From contig JAUTDX010007107.1 in NCBI GenBank assembly GCA_030844895.1, positions 248,001 to 312,000 on the forward strand: a DNA stretch of 64,000 bases, given 5' to 3'. This stretch comes from Ambrosia x helenae. Lineage: Eukaryota; Streptophyta; Magnoliopsida; Asterales; Asteraceae. Below are positions 10,541 through 23,124 of the stretch, in pieces. The notes under the pieces are model-generated. The model did not search any database, was not told the origin of the DNA, and worked only from the letters and a program-made list of their open reading frames with translations. The translations under genes were made by a program, and so were the position numbers. Numbering within the stretch: position 1 is the stretch's first letter; each line of letters begins with the position of its first letter.

Positions 10541-12077
10541 CAGTGGTGTAGCTGGGGTTTTTTCCTACGGGTTCGGAAATTTTTAAGAGACGGACGACCA
10601 ATTGACTATCACTAAGTTTTGGCTTTTTTTTTGTCCGGTCTGGTTAAGTGTTTCGGGTCGGGTCTTGTAATGAAAATAGCAAAAATCAAATTAAAATGCA
10701 AATGATTAATAAAAACACGTTAATCGATATTAAAAATTCATCTATAGAAACATTTCTAAGCAAATTAAATTCTTTTCAATAAAACAAATGCAAGTGTTAC
10801 ATAAATGTTCATAACCAATATGATTACGCAAGTCGGAGTTCACTTTATTACTAAAAAGCATCTTTCAAAAGTTGTAATCATGACGGGTATAATTAGAGCT
10901 AACTTCAATAATTGGTAAACCAACATAAAATTAATGTGTGTATTTGTTTCAGCCATCAATTGCACAAGACTAAATATACTTTCTAAGACTAGTGGGAGTG
11001 GGGGCGGGAGAAGGGCGGGAGAGGGGGGGAACACCGCCGCCATAGGGGCGGGAAGACGAGCGTGGGGCTGGGGGCGGGGAGAAGGGCACCGGCGTGGGGG
11101 GGGAGAGGAGGGACAGGTGGCACGCGTTGATTGGGTGAGGGAATATATTACCGTTTGAAAAAAAAAAAAAAAAAAAAAGAAAAAAAAAGTATCCGTTTGA
11201 AAAAATAACGGCTATATTAATAAAAAAAATTTATTTTATATATATATATATATATATATAACAATAACTTTCTACACACAAACACACTCATTTTTTTCAT
11301 ATAATCCTCCCAATACTATCATATATTTTCAAAAAAAATTGCAAGATGTCGAGCGGATCTGGTTGATCATATTTGGAGTATACCAACATTACGGATGAAG
11401 AAAGAAACGTCAACAACTCTGAAATTAAGAATAGCCAAACACATCACAACCTTCGAGCGGATCTGGTTGATCATATTTGGAGTATACCAAGAGATTACCC
11501 ATCTGATGAAGACGTTAGCGATAACTAAGTTGTTTTTTTTAAGGTTTTTTTTTTTTTAAATTTCATGTAATTTTGGTTTTTAGTGTTTTTTTTATTTAAC
11601 TTTGTAGTTTATTATGAATTAATATTATGGTTTTTTAAAATTTTGTTTTATATTTATTAAAAAAAACAAAGTTAAAAAAAAGAAAAAAAAAGAAAAAAGA
11701 AATGCCACATGGCACTTCCCCCCACCTCTTCCCCCCCCTTCCACTCCCCACAATTATTTTCCCCCCCAAAAGGGACCCACAAGTGCCACATGGCACTTCC
11801 CCCCACCTCTTCCCCCCCCACCACTCCTTATAGTCTAAGTTGTATCTTCTTTCAAATTATCAACATAGACTTTGAGTTCGTGTCAAGTTTTTTAAGATTT
11901 GGTGTCAAGTTTTTTAAGAGTTGGGTGTCAGGGCTTCTAAGGGTTTGATGTATACGGGTTCGATATCGAATTTTCTACAGATATGATGTCGAAATACACG
12001 TATATGTAAGACTAAAAAATTTGGTATGGGTTCGGCCGAACCGGTAGCCACATATGTGCCATGTGGCTACACCCCTA
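10541..12077. mobile_element. hAT-like non-autonomous element, about 1.5 kb, with 8-bp TSD
   Basis: The left end CAGTGGTGTAGC (10541) and the complement of the right end TAGGGGTGTAGC (ending 12077) match at 10 of 12 bases. An identical 8-bp sequence ATTAATAA flanks both sides (10533-10540 and 12078-12085). The interior holds a G-rich tract (10990-11120), an A-rich tract, an (AT)n run, a 42-bp direct repeat (11349/11454) and a repeated GCCACATGGCACTTCCCC block (11703/11784). No transposase frame. The interior probably contains at least one further nested MITE. Confidence 0.65.
11349..11496. repeat. Direct repeat, ~42 bp, two copies
   Basis: The phrase CGAGCGGATCTGGTTGATCA and the following 22 bases occur at about 11349 and again at about 11455, separated by about 60 bp. 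Confidence 0.9.
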
Positions 12078-12120
12078 ATTAATAAAAGTATCAAATGTTC
12101 TATTTTTAACGGTCTAAAAC

Positions 12121-12378
12121 ATGATCTATTTTTGTGCATTTCCTCAGGCGACTTGGAGGGCATTTGTTATTATGTTACCTAAGAGAATGGTTGAGGTTGC
12201 TTTACTCCAAAGAATAAAGGCTTGTGATCCAGTGGTTACTAACAACTATTTTGTCAAAATGGACAAACATATGTTTTACGTATATTTGGTTACATGTATA
12301 TTTCAGATAATCATCGATATACCCATACTACAATATTATATATTAGACAAAGATATGTTGGTTAATTTACTTGGTTGA
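12121..12378 (+). other. Possible isolated exon or gene scrap
   Basis: After a pyrimidine-rich acceptor ending TTCCTCAG (about 12148) a frame runs through ATWRAFVIMLPKRMVE and LLQRIKACDPVV with coding-like composition, to TGA at 12376. I do not recognise the family. A donor-like GTATAT follows codons for HMFY at about 12279, so only 12149-12279 might be exonic. It could be chance. Confidence 0.2.
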
Positions 12379-12772
12379 TTTTATTAAATTAGACAAAGAT
12401 AAGTTTTTAGTATTATTTCGAAAACATAAATACATAAGTAATAAATATTGAAATCATGAGAAAATAACACATAGCACGTTTATATATTTATTTTGCCACA
12501 TATTATATGGCTTTCTTATATATGTGATCGATATAAAAAGCGGAAATGAATTTAAATACTCTCAACTTTCACTTATTGATGGATAATCTTGCGAATTATC
12601 ACTTTGATCAATAACACTCTCAATTTGAAAGTTAGTTTGTTCCATCATCCCCAAACTAACGAAGGTCTAACCTAGTTATCCTACATGGCAAAAATGGCTT
12701 ACGTGGCAAACTAGGTTTTCAACATCTACTAAAAAATGTAAAACACCTAAACTTAAGGGGCATTTTCAAAAC

Positions 12773-12775
<3 letters not shown>

Positions 12776-12831
<56 letters not shown>
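12776..12831. repeat. (ATT)n microsatellite
   Basis: About 18 uninterrupted ATT units, 20 bp left of the solo LTR. Confidence 0.95.
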
Positions 12832-13195
12832 TCCTTGCAAACCACACCTCCTGTGACACCCGACACGTTTAGGTTAACGTTTTATAAAACACATAAGTCT
12901 ACCGTAGCGAAAAACGTTTTCAAACATACTTAACTAGGTCAGTTGAGTCGTTATGATGGTTCCAGGAATCATCGGGAGTCGTTACAATGATCCACGGGAT
13001 CATTAGGAGTCGGTCCATAACCATGTGAACACGGATTGGTGATTTGTAAAATCACCGAGTTTAACGCACACACGTAAATCTTGAGTCCCGGGAATTGGTG
13101 AACGAATGGGAACGTGTTAGTTATCATGCATTATGTGCTTACAATTGTTATATGACTTGTCGGTATGTGAATACATGTTTATATGTGTTAAAATA

Positions 13196-13285
13196 GTGAT
13201 TACGCGTAATTGCATGACATTATAGGTGATTACGCGTAATTGCATTACATTATAGGTGATTACGCGTAATTGCATGCTGATAAGG
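13196..13285. repeat. Three 30-bp tandem repeats in the solo LTR
   Basis: GTGATTACGCGTAATTGCAT starts at 13196, 13226 and 13256. Each copy contains the palindrome ATTACGCGTAAT. Related GCGATTA/TAATCGC motifs continue to about 13415. Confidence 0.9.
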
Positions 13286-13437
13286 GGTGATTGGCCTAAT
13301 CGCCTGTTGTTAAGGGCAATTGGGAAGTTTTAAAGGCGATTAGAGCCCTAATCGCTAGTAAGTACAGGCGATTACACACCCTAATCGCCTGTACTGCACT
13401 GTAATCGCCTGACGTGTACTAAACGACTAGAAACACC

Positions 13438-13445
13438 TATAAATA
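13438..13445 (+). promoter_or_regulatory. TATA box of the solo LTR
   Basis: TATAAATA just downstream of the GCGATTA-rich upstream region, in the position expected for the U3/R border. Confidence 0.6.
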
Positions 13446-15632
13446 CCACCCTTATGTTTTAAAACATCATTTGTGAAACCCTAATACACCCCAAAGCCAC
13501 CCCACACCTTATTCAACCTCTGCAACACGTTTTTGATCAAGAAATCACATTTCCAAGCTTTACATCTCATAATCTTACAATTTCAAGGTGTGTTCTTCAT
13601 CCCAAACCTTTGTAATGATATTGTTTTGATCCCTAAAGGTCCAGACCTGGTTTCTAAAAATTTGTGTCTTTGAAAACTCATTAAAATCAGTTTCTAAACA
13701 AACCCAAACCTCTATGCTTGTTATATGTGATGTATTCATGCAAGATAGGATTTTTATCGTTTAAACATGGGTGTTCTTGTATTATTAATATGTTTCTGAT
13801 CTAAATGAGTTGATATGATGTTAACCTAGGAGTTTGAAGGTTCATTGATGTTTATTATTGATATTAGGCGTTTTGACCCGTTTGAATGGTCATGGAGGAT
13901 TAATGATGATATGTTGTGTTTTATTGATTGTTTGAGGTTAGGGTTTACTCTAGGATGATGCTAGAACAGTAGGATAGTGTCGGACAACGTCATTATGTGA
14001 TGAAACCTGGATATTTGCCATTTAGGGTAAGGTTTGCACGTTGATGTGATGTTTACATGCTAAGTTATGCTATTTTGGGAAAACGCTTGCATTCGGGACG
14101 GCTAGAATGATAATAAATTAGGGGTTTTTTGCTTGAAATAGTTGGATTAATGTTTTGGGTTTGATATTGGGTGTTTCCACATGTTTCGGATCTGATTTAG
14201 AAGGTTAAACGCACGAAAAAGCGAAACCAGGCTGTAGGGGGCGATTGGGGAGCTCCAATCGCCTGACATTAGAGGCGATTGGGCACCTAATCGCCTGTAC
14301 TGCATGTGATTACACTCCCAATTGCTAGTTTGACCATCCTAATCACCAGTTGACTTTTCCTAATTGCATGTTTGATTCCTAATCGCGTGTACTGCTGTCA
14401 TATGTGCATTTTAACATCCCGAAACACGGTTTGACACCTAGGAACATGTTAGGAACCCAATGACATGTCCAATAACTTAGTTATACGTGTTCGGACTTGT
14501 TTATGCGTTAATTGGGTATTATGCTAGATAGGGTGAATGCTTGCGCATGCTAAGTGTTTAATTGCATATGTTGCATGATATCTTGTATGGGGCTAACACG
14601 TGTCACCAATGGGATGTCGGGTTTTGTCTGGTTTGGTCGGTTTAACGTTTAAACATGTTTTCAACATACACGGTCACGGTCTGGACAATTGGGGACTGTT
14701 TAGCCTTCGGGTTAGTAGTCAACACACTTATGTAAACTCATTGATAGGTCGCCACTAATTGGGGCTATCACACGCGTGTCGGATCTTTCTTAACACAACA
14801 GACGCAACCTAAGGTGAGTTTCACGGCCCCACTTTTATTAGTTTTGTTTTCGGGGGAGAAACATGCTTACACACTTTTAACACATGATTTCAAGTTATAC
14901 TATGGCTATCTTTATATTACTATACGGCTCATCTAAATCCCAAGGAAACCACTAATACGGGTATGTAGCGGGGAAATGTGGTTAACGCTATTGGGCCTGA
15001 CAAACCCCACTCGACGGCTGGAGGCCGGGCGGGTGCATATTGTCTCAAACACACAGGGCCTACCGGGGATGACGGTAGTCCGAGGGGTATCACACAGTAA
15101 CAAACACAGTCAGCAATGGTTTCAACCGTAGTAGTAATTAACTTAACGCCTAGCTAGCGTTCACACAGCATACTAGTAACGGTAACGATTTTCAAAGGAT
15201 TTATGAAACGCTTATTATAAAACCTGTGAACTCACTAGCATTTTATGTTGACATCTTTTTAGCACGTTTCTCAGGTCGTTGAGGTAGCAGCATCGAGTCT
15301 AGGCGCACGTAGTCTCACGGCGTCTAGGATTCACTTGCATGTCATTTAGTACTTTTAGACTTTTATATTTTACTTCCGGTTTGTAATAAAGTTTTACGCT
15401 TCCGCAGCGATGGATAGATTTTGAAAACCTAATGGGCAGTTTATGTTGTTTTATGTATCATATAGTTGTCGTTTGTTGTGACCGTTGTCTTGGATCCTGG
15501 TTTGTCACGCGCCTCGCGGTAAAACCCCACACGTGGAATTTGAGGGTGTGACACCTCCCACTTTCCACTATCACCGTTATCTCCACCACTACCACCACCA
15601 CCATCACCGGTTATCTTCACCACAACTCCAGC

Positions 15633-15716
15633 CATGTCACCTCCATCAACCTCCCTTCCAAATCACTCTCCGGCACCCTCCCTCTATCCCTCAACCAACT
15701 CACCCAACATAAATGA
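15633..15716 (+). pseudogene. LRR receptor-like protein fragment (28 codons)
   Basis: The frame reads HVTSINLPSKSLSGTLPLSL and then NQLTQ before TGA at 15714. This is the leucine-rich repeat pattern (LxxxLSGTLPxSLxxLxx) found near the N-terminus of TMK-type and related plant receptor kinases. No other exon is seen. The upstream CACCAC-rich sequence is low complexity. I infer a scrap of a receptor-kinase gene, which may have been carried by a transposon. The match is short. Confidence 0.4.
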
Positions 15717-16080
15717 CAAACAAGATTTGGGTTTCAGGTTTCAGTGTTTTTGGTCATAAATGACAACCAGAACAGGGTCGTCGGAGTTGGGCCGGAATCA
15801 ATACTGGAACCCTAGGTTACCACCGTCGCTCGAATCCCCAAACCTGACCTTCGAACTCTACCCGAGCAGCCACCATTTATTGCTAACACAATCCGCCTTT
15901 ATCCTGTTACTCACGGCCACCAACACCATCTGTTGTTACCCCCGTCGTCATCCTCGTCTGCAGATCTTGAAATGAGATGGTACACGCGTTTTCTCTCTCT
16001 AACTCACTCTCTCTGGCTAGGGTTGGGTGGTTGCAGGTGTTAATGGCGGCGGTTGGTGTATGTGATGGTGGTGGTGTTCT

Positions 16081-16145
<65 letters not shown>

Positions 16146-16146
16146 A
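16081..16146. repeat. (GA)n microsatellite
   Basis: About 30 GA units with a single AAAG interruption. Confidence 0.95.
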
Positions 16147-16236
16147 ACGATGAGGGTGTTGGTGAACTAGTGTCACCAAAAGAGAAGGGGGAGAGGGTGG
16201 GTGTTTGGAGTTTATAATTAAAAAAAAACAATTTTG

Positions 16237-16257
<21 letters not shown>

Positions 16258-16274
<17 letters not shown>

Positions 16275-16304
16275 GCATGGTCGGTGGTGACCAATGCTTT
16301 TTAA
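16258..16304. repeat. Short hairpin beside an (AT)n run
   Basis: AAAAGCATGGTC pairs with GACCAATGCTTTT across a short GTGGTG loop. It directly follows an (AT)n run (16243-16267). Confidence 0.6.
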
Positions 16305-16407
16305 TTTGTGACCTTCAACTTTTTTTAAAGTGACATTATCTACCCTTCAAGTTTATTTTTTGATAAAAGCCAACTTTCTAACTTGACATAATTGCCCATT
16401 TACTTTT

Positions 16408-16683
16408 GAACTTGGCAAAAAAAGGCATCTTTTTATTTTCTAACATCTTTTTAACCCGCAAACTTTTGACATGCAACACATTATATCCACAAACTTTTCT
16501 ATAAACGATATAAATTCACGTTTCGACATATTTTTTTTCTTACTCTCTAACTTGACAAAAAAAGACATCCTTACTTTTTAACATATTTTTAACCCACAAA
16601 CTTTTGACATGTAACACATTATATTTACAAACTTCTCTATAAACGATATAAATTCACGTTTCGACATATTTTTTTTTCTTTTC
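16408..16683. repeat. Diverged tandem duplication, 138-bp period
   Basis: Landmarks such as ATAAACGATATAAATTCACG (16501 and 16639) and AACTTTTGACATG are offset by 138 bp. A weaker third echo of the ATAAATTCACGTTTCGAC phrase occurs near 17038. Confidence 0.85.
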
Positions 16684-17349
16684 TAAAACGAGTCTGGTCA
16701 AATATAAAACGTTTTCATTTTTATTTTTACGTATGATATCAGTTAGTCTACGATTCTGACGTAAATTTTGTTCGAAAATGAGTCGGATCAAATATAAAAC
16801 GCTTTAATTTGACAGTAAAAATTCGAGTTACTTACGCTTCTGAAAAAATACACAAACAACCCTTTAACTTTAGAAATTGGTATTTACACCCCTGCACTTT
16901 CTTAAAATCTTTATAAAACGTCATTTTCACCCTCTTGAGTGAGTTCTAACTTCTCAAATTTACCCACCGTATTTCATTATCTAAGCTAAAGGAAAAACAA
17001 TTTTTTTCTCACGTTGTTATTATTGTTTATGTGTCGGTATAAATTCACGTTTCGACGTAAAAAATAATTTTATGTACACTTTCGGTTGGTCTACGTTTGC
17101 CATACATGTTGGTATAAATTCATGTTTCAACTTAAACGATATAAATACACCTTTTGACATAGATTTTTTTCTGATTTAATTACGTCAATAACATTTTTTT
17201 CTTTTATAACTTTTAAAATATGACGCGTGTAAAAAGCCAACAATAAACAACTCGAGTTTGATTCCATTTCTTTTGTAACCGTAATACTTTAGATTAGATA
17301 CGTTAAAACGATGCTTTAATCATATTATCCATCACATAACATACCACTA

Positions 17350-17405
17350 ACTATAAACAATTAACGTGTCGTCGCCGCAACGCGCGACATACGGCAAGAA
17401 TCTAG
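17350..17405 (+). mobile_element. Helitron 3' terminus (5' end not found)
   Basis: A GC-rich hairpin region (TGTCG..CGACA around CGCCGCAACGCG) is followed about 10 bases later by CTAG (17402-17405) and then T. This is the CTRR|T ending of Helitrons. It resembles the end of the Helitron at 49031. I cannot place the TC start, so the element may be truncated. Confidence 0.55.
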
Positions 17406-17642
17406 TTATTTACAAATCACCATGACACAAGCAATTATGACAACTCAATAATAAGCCATTTTTACCGCGTAGACTAACCAGGTTACGCCTCCATTAGTTT
17501 AGGAATGATGAAACAAACTAACTTGTAAGTTGGAAATATTTAAATCCATTTCCCCATATAAAAATTCAAATCTAATAAGGTTTAATGGCGGAATATCAAT
17601 AAATAAAAATCAGTTTGACAAAGACCTATGCATACTAGCAAA

Positions 17643-18567
17643 CTAGGATTCTATGACCCGCGCTTCGCCGCATGAGCTCCTGTTGCGTTGAGGGTTTGGT
17701 GGACGTTAAAGATCGCGCGTCACTGTAGGAACTCCTGTTACGTGGAGAGTTTCGTGGACATAAAAGATAATATTAAGTGACTGTTATTCTCGCGTGGGCT
17801 TTAAAAAAATATTCGCGGCTAAAAGCTAAAAGTTTGGCCAAAGCATAATGCAAGTTTAAAAAAGTTGGGTGGTCAAAGTTTGAAATCCTAAAAGCTAAAA
17901 GTTTGGTGGTCAAAGTTTTAAATCTTAAAAGCTAAAAGTTTGGTGGTCAAATTGAAAGAAAATAAAGTTAAGTTAAAAGTTAGAGGGTGTTTGGGATTGA
18001 GTTTGGAGATGCAAAAGTGCTTTTAGTCAAAAGTGCTTATTGGCTTATGACTTTTTTAAAAGGAGTTTTAAAAAATATGTTTGGATTAGCTTTTGGAATG
18101 AGAAACGTCAAAAAGTCAATAAATTGTTGTTTTTTTAAGTGTTTCGCTTAACTTATTGTGAATATTGGTTGTATGGGTGGTATATTTGTAATTTTTTTCC
18201 AAAAGTCAAAAGCCAAAAGCCAGGATTTCTAACTTTTCAAAAACAACTTTTCCACCCTTAAAAGCCAAAAGCCAAAAGTCAAAACAGAAATTGCTTTTGG
18301 GTTACACAAACAGCTTATTGACTTATTGGCTTTTTGAAAAAGCCAATAAGTCAATAAGTTGTTTTGAAACTCAATCCCAAACACCCTCTTAGTGGTCAAA
18401 GTTTTAAATCATAAAAGCTAAAAGTTTGTTGGTCTAAGTTTGGTGGTCAAATTAGAAGAAAATAAAGTTAACCTAAAAGCGAATGACAGAAAATAAAATT
18501 AACCTAAAAGTTAGTGGCCAATATAAATGTTAAAAGAAAGACACTGTTATCTATTAATATATATAGA
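17643..18567 (-). mobile_element. Non-autonomous Helitron, 925 bp
   Basis: On the minus strand it starts TCTATATATATTAATAGATA at 18567. It ends with a GC hairpin (GCGGCGAAGCGCGGG), a short spacer and CTAG at 17646-17643. The flanking bases on that strand are A and T, the Helitron A|T target. The interior has repeated AAAAGCTAAAAGTTTGGTGG units interrupted by a Tourist-like MITE. No Rep/helicase. Confidence 0.75.
17983..18388. mobile_element. Tourist-like (PIF/Harbinger) MITE inside the Helitron
   Basis: A 406-bp element. The ends GAGGGTGTTTGGGATTGAGT and their exact complement are flanked by the trinucleotide TTA (17980-17982 and 18389-18391), the PIF/Harbinger TSD. The inner part repeats AAAAGCCAAAAGTC-type motifs. 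No coding sequence. Confidence 0.85.
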
Positions 18568-19402
18568 TAATGTGGCTAACTATATAATTTTTAAAACATA
18601 ATTTCTAAAGAATTTTCAAATAAATAAGGTGTCGACGGTTAAAATAAAATTAGTAATTTATTTATACACTCTAAATTAAAAAAAATGACAGATAGAATAA
18701 AAAAAATGAAAACAATTAGAAAAGTAATAATTAGTGATCCATTCGTAAATAGTACTAACGAATAAACTGTGAAAACATACAGACTGATAGACAAAAGGGA
18801 CACCTTTAAAAAAATGGACAACAAGGACACGCAATAATTTTCTAAAATATCTATAGGTACATTTTATTGTATATGTCCGCTGACCGCTGATAGTATACGT
18901 CGTTGAATGAGTTGGCGTCCGTGGTATAGTATGGTCTACAGTTGTACATATTATAACAACTAATTTATACACTCTGGAAGTGTCCCAAAGTTGACCAATT
19001 AAATCACCTTCTAAAACTCAGGTTCTTACCTCTCAATCCAACTCGTACACAATTGTCAAGCCATAACAACATATGATCTTTACTAGCTTTTTATCCTGAG
19101 AGCGCCACGTGGTTGAAATATCTAATATGACAACATAATTAATGACTTGCCAATACATGATTAAAGAATATTATTATTATTATTATTATTATTGAACAAA
19201 TATCTGCCATAAGTTATCATATTCAAATATAAAAAAAAAAAAAAAACGAATCTCTACCTATGAAATTATGTTTATCGTTTATTATTCAAATATAAAACCA
19301 TAAGTAGTGATTTATTAGTAGAATAAAATATATTTGAAAATGACATGTGTTCGAATCTCCCATGAACTAGGCCTGACTGCCTGAGCATTTTTTGGCATTT
19401 CC
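18568..19402. other. Intergenic, no gene recognised
   Basis: AT-rich. A short (ATT)n run lies at about 19172-19193 and an A-run at about 19232. Nothing coding seen. Confidence 0.4.
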
Positions 19403-19549
19403 TATATTATATATAGGGTTTCTGTAGGAATATTGGTTTGTGTGAGAAGTGTAGGAAGAATTAAAATTGATATGTATGCATATTTTTTTGACGTATTCAT
19501 GATGTTTTGGATTGTTTTGCTTAGAAAAACACCAAGCATAACAAATTAA

Positions 19550-20393
19550 GAGCATGTTTGGCTCTCCTTATTTCTACCTCCTTATAACTTATAACTTTTC
19601 CAAAAAGTTAATAAGTTAAAAAAAGTGTTTGGCAAAAGGAAAAAGGACTTTTTGTTTTAACTTTTTGTTTGCCTATGATAAGTTGTTTTGGAAAAGTAAG
19701 AGATGAGTGACTTTTTGAACCTCCTTATGGGTATGTTTGGCAAGGAGCTTTTAAGAGCTTCAAGCTTTTAAGAAAAAACTCCTACTTAATAAAAAGCCTT
19801 GTTTAGTTGAAGGGGCTGGAAGCTTTTAGGTTAGAGAAAAAACTCTACAGTGAAAAGCTACTAGTAGTAACTTTTAAGAAAAAGCTCTACTAGCTACAAG
19901 CTTTTAGTTAGTAAATGACACAAATACCCATTCTATTTTAAAAATAAAATAAAAACATTTTTTACAATCTTTTAATTATGATCATTTTGGTCATTTTATA
20001 CATTTTATTAAAAGCTCCAGCTACTCTGCCAAACACCAAAATATATTTAAAAAGTTTCCAGCTAACAGCTTCCAGCTATCAGCTTGCAGCTTCCAGCTAC
20101 CAGCCTGCAGCTAGTTTTGCCAAACATACCCTATAACTTATTGATGGTTATTTACCTACATGCCCTTCTTATATCCCTATACCTTCCATCCTTATACCCT
20201 TTTTAGTCATTTTACATAAATAAGTTAAACCACACTTTTTTTACAAAATAACTTATCAACTTATTGTTTTTCTCCACCACATAAGCTAATTCAAACACTT
20301 TTTTTAAAACTCTTTTTTTAAAAAGTCAGAAGTTAATAAATCCTTTTAACCAAAAGTCCTTTTTGACTTAAATAAGTTTATCCAAACATGCCC
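19550..20393. mobile_element. MITE with CATGTTTGG termini
   Basis: The left end AGAGCATGTTTGG follows TTA. The right end CCAAACATGCCC is followed by TTA (about 20394-20396). TTA duplication plus TTTGG termini suggests PIF/Harbinger (Tourist). It is split by the next element. Confidence 0.65.
19729..20131. mobile_element. MITE nested in the previous MITE
   Basis: A 403-bp element with ends GGGTATGTTTGGCAAG... and ...TTGCCAAACATACCC, flanked by TAT (19726-19728 and 20132-20134). The interior has repeated AGCTTCCAGCT and AGCTTTTA motifs. Confidence 0.8.
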
Positions 20394-20661
20394 TTATAAC
20401 CGAAAACAATGTATTTTAAGCAGAGTGTTTTAAGTAATTACTAGGGTGTTTTAAGCAGAGTGTTTTAAATAATTACTAGGGTGTTTTATCTGTAATTTAA
20501 ATTTAATGACTATAATACATTGGATTGTGTTTTAAATTTTTGTATATTGTTGTGTTAAGTGTTTTTCAAGCCAAAACGACCCAATAAAAAAACATGATGC
20601 CTACATGGCAATTCTTAATCCTTCCTACACTTCTCACACAAAACAATATTCCTACAGGATC

Positions 20662-20693
<32 letters not shown>

Positions 20694-23124
20694 TGTAACA
20701 CCCCAACCGATGGCGGAAACATCGAGGTGTCACGTAGTGACGATTGTTCCATAGCACATGGACTAAAAGTGTAAATTTGAATACATTGATTAAATAATTT
20801 ATTACATTCAAATGAAATACAACGATTCTAACTGCCAACTAAATTGAAATACAATAAATCAAAATCTAATATAAATCCGAAAGCTTAAAGGATGCATCTC
20901 AAAACAACCTGAAACATGTACAAAATAATTTGGTCAATACAAAAAAATTGTATTGGTGAGCATACCCTGTTTGAATAAATATAGTAGGAAAAGTGTTTAG
21001 CAATTCATGTGCGGTACCATTTGCAATTATGTAATAAGTAATATCCGTTCAAAACCAAACCTGAGAATAATGACTAACACATGACTAACCAACTGAATAA
21101 TGAATTAACAAGACAATGACCAAGATTCTCTCAACAGAGTCTCAAGGGGGTATACCATAGTACTATTCATTGAAATGCTAGGCCGCCCAGCGGTTAATGA
21201 TTTTGACAAGTCATAGACACACCAATTAACATAAAGCAAACACACATGAGAATTGCATTTAGTAAAAAGAAATAGAAACTTGATAGTAAGTACATGAGTC
21301 ACCCCAAAATAGTAAAACTGTAAAAAAGAGAAAAGATATACTCACAGTTTGCGAAAGCGATCAAAATCCACTTAAGCGGTCGTGAGTTAAGTAATGGGAA
21401 TTCCGAGGAATTCAACCTATAATGTGCAAGCATACTAATAAGGAAATGTCTAAAAAGTCTAAGGTAACTAAGGTCTAAGGCATTAGGGTTTGCTAAGTCG
21501 ATTTGGGGAATTATAGTTTTTAGGATAAATCGCGTTAATGTAAAAGTTGTATAATAACATACCAAGTTTGTAAATATGATTTAGGTAATATAAATATTAC
21601 CAATAGAATATTTAGATACAAATATTGTTTGAATAATTAAAACATTATAATGTAGTCAATTACTTTAACTATTTATTGTAAATAAATACAATAATTATAA
21701 ATGTATAAATAAATGATTATGAGTTACACCATGATCCATCAATGGTAATTAAGATTTTCAAACATATAAATATTTCTATTTTATAAGAAAGTATTTATAA
21801 AATAGATGTTTAAATAGTGTAAATAAATAAATGTTCAATTATGTCTAACTAAACATAAATAAGATTAAAATACAAGACATGACCCAAAAAATACTAGTTT
21901 CATAGAAAATGGATGATTTCTGATGTACACAAATTAGAATAATTTTCCCATAATTTAAATAAACTTATTTATATTTAAAACTGACTTAACGAGATTAAAT
22001 TATGTTTTAATGATTAAAATTAGGAAAATCAATAAAAATAATTGTTTTCTGAACCAAATATTTTTATTTCAGTTCATAATGATTAGGAATAGTTTCACAA
22101 AAAATTTGAGATTAAAATCATTAAAAATGAATTTTTAATCAATTAAATATGATTAAAACAAGTTAATTCAATAAAAATATAAAAATAAAACATTTTCCAG
22201 AAAATAAAAATGTGATAATTTTCTTTATGGTGTCAAGATACTACTCCTAAATTTTCATAATTTTTGGATCAAAAATGAATTTATTATGAATATTCTAAGT
22301 TTAAATGAATTTTAAATGATTAAAATAAAGGAAAAGTAATAAGAAAAAAAATCAGAAAAAGGGATGGTTTGCTTGGGCTCGAACTCGGGTCTGCTGGACA
22401 ACAACCCTCACAACCAACCACTACACCACATACTAAGATTGTTAACTAATATGAAATATATATCTATTTATATAATATGATAAACTAGTCTTCTTCCCCA
22501 AATACTAGCTCAAGAACCCTAACCCTCATCTCCATTTCAATAAACGAACCCAGACATAGATAATCATAGAATCAAGAGGGCTTTCGTAGATAAATGAACA
22601 AACAACAAAACGGCAAAAGAATAATAGACTTACAACATCGATTGGAGGTCGAATAGAAAGAAAAGAAGTCGCTACTTTGTGGTCCGATTTCTACACTTTC
22701 TGGACCGAATAAGCGATAAATTTGGTGGGTTTAGGTGGTGTAAAAGCTGAGAATTGATTTACATTGAGACTTTATAGAGATTTTAAATAAAAAAAAACGT
22801 TTCGACCTTGACTTGAAGGGTCCGACGGTTACATACAAAAACTAATTATAATGGACATTTAAACTTATTAAAACATTTGTTTCATAACTTATAATAAATG
22901 TAATAAAAGTTTTAGTTTTTTTTTTTTTTCTAAAAAAATCTACATAAAAACATATGATCATTCACTTTATAAACCAAATTTTATATATATTGGAAATAGA
23001 TCGCATTTGAATGATATTTTAAAACAAAATGAAATATGGATAAATGAAGGCTGAAAATGAACATTTAGTATTGTCGAGAGACAAAAGTGTACATAACTTA
23101 GAAGTATAAGGTGCAGTTGTCACA
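20694..23124 (-). repeat. LTR (3' LTR, minus orientation) of the non-autonomous element
   Basis: On the plus strand it begins TGTAACACCCCAACCGATGG and ends GCAGTTGTCACA. It contains a tRNA-like patch at about 22373-22432. Short open frames inside (for example 21105-21302) recur identically in the other LTR and are not genes. Confidence 0.9.

Larger units (their letters stand above)
12852..15553. mobile_element. Solo LTR, 2.7 kb, TSD CCTCC
   Basis: A 2702-bp unit beginning TGTGACACCC and ending GGGTGTGACA, which is a 10-bp terminal inverted repeat with TG..CA ends. It is flanked by a perfect 5-bp duplication CCTCC (12847-12851 and 15554-15558). A TATA box lies about 590 bp in. There is no primer-binding site, internal region or second LTR beside it. 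This is the expected product of LTR-LTR recombination in a long-LTR Ty3/gypsy element. It differs in sequence from the Tekay-like LTRs further right. Orientation follows the TATA box (plus). Confidence 0.88.
19403..20692. mobile_element. TIR element bounded by (AT)n, carrying two nested MITEs
   Basis: The left arm, from TATATATAGGGTTTCTGTAG at about 19410, reads TGTAGGAATATTGGTTTGTG and on to about 19459. It is repeated inverted at about 20615-20660 (CACAAAACAATATTCCTACA). Both arms sit next to AT runs. Interior sequence is mostly two nested MITEs. Superfamily not settled. Its organisation resembles the two TIR elements at 28334 and 41829. Confidence 0.6.

Noticed and set aside
13196..13285. 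CRISPR-like array
   Set aside because: Direct 30-bp tandem repeats with no spacers, inside a plant LTR.
15907..16231. Ser/Leu-repeat open frames
   Set aside because: They are translations of the GA microsatellite.
21105..21565. Open frames of 65 and 88 residues that recur at 26265-26725
   Set aside because: They lie in the two LTRs of one element, so identity reflects LTR duplication, not a conserved gene. No domain is seen.
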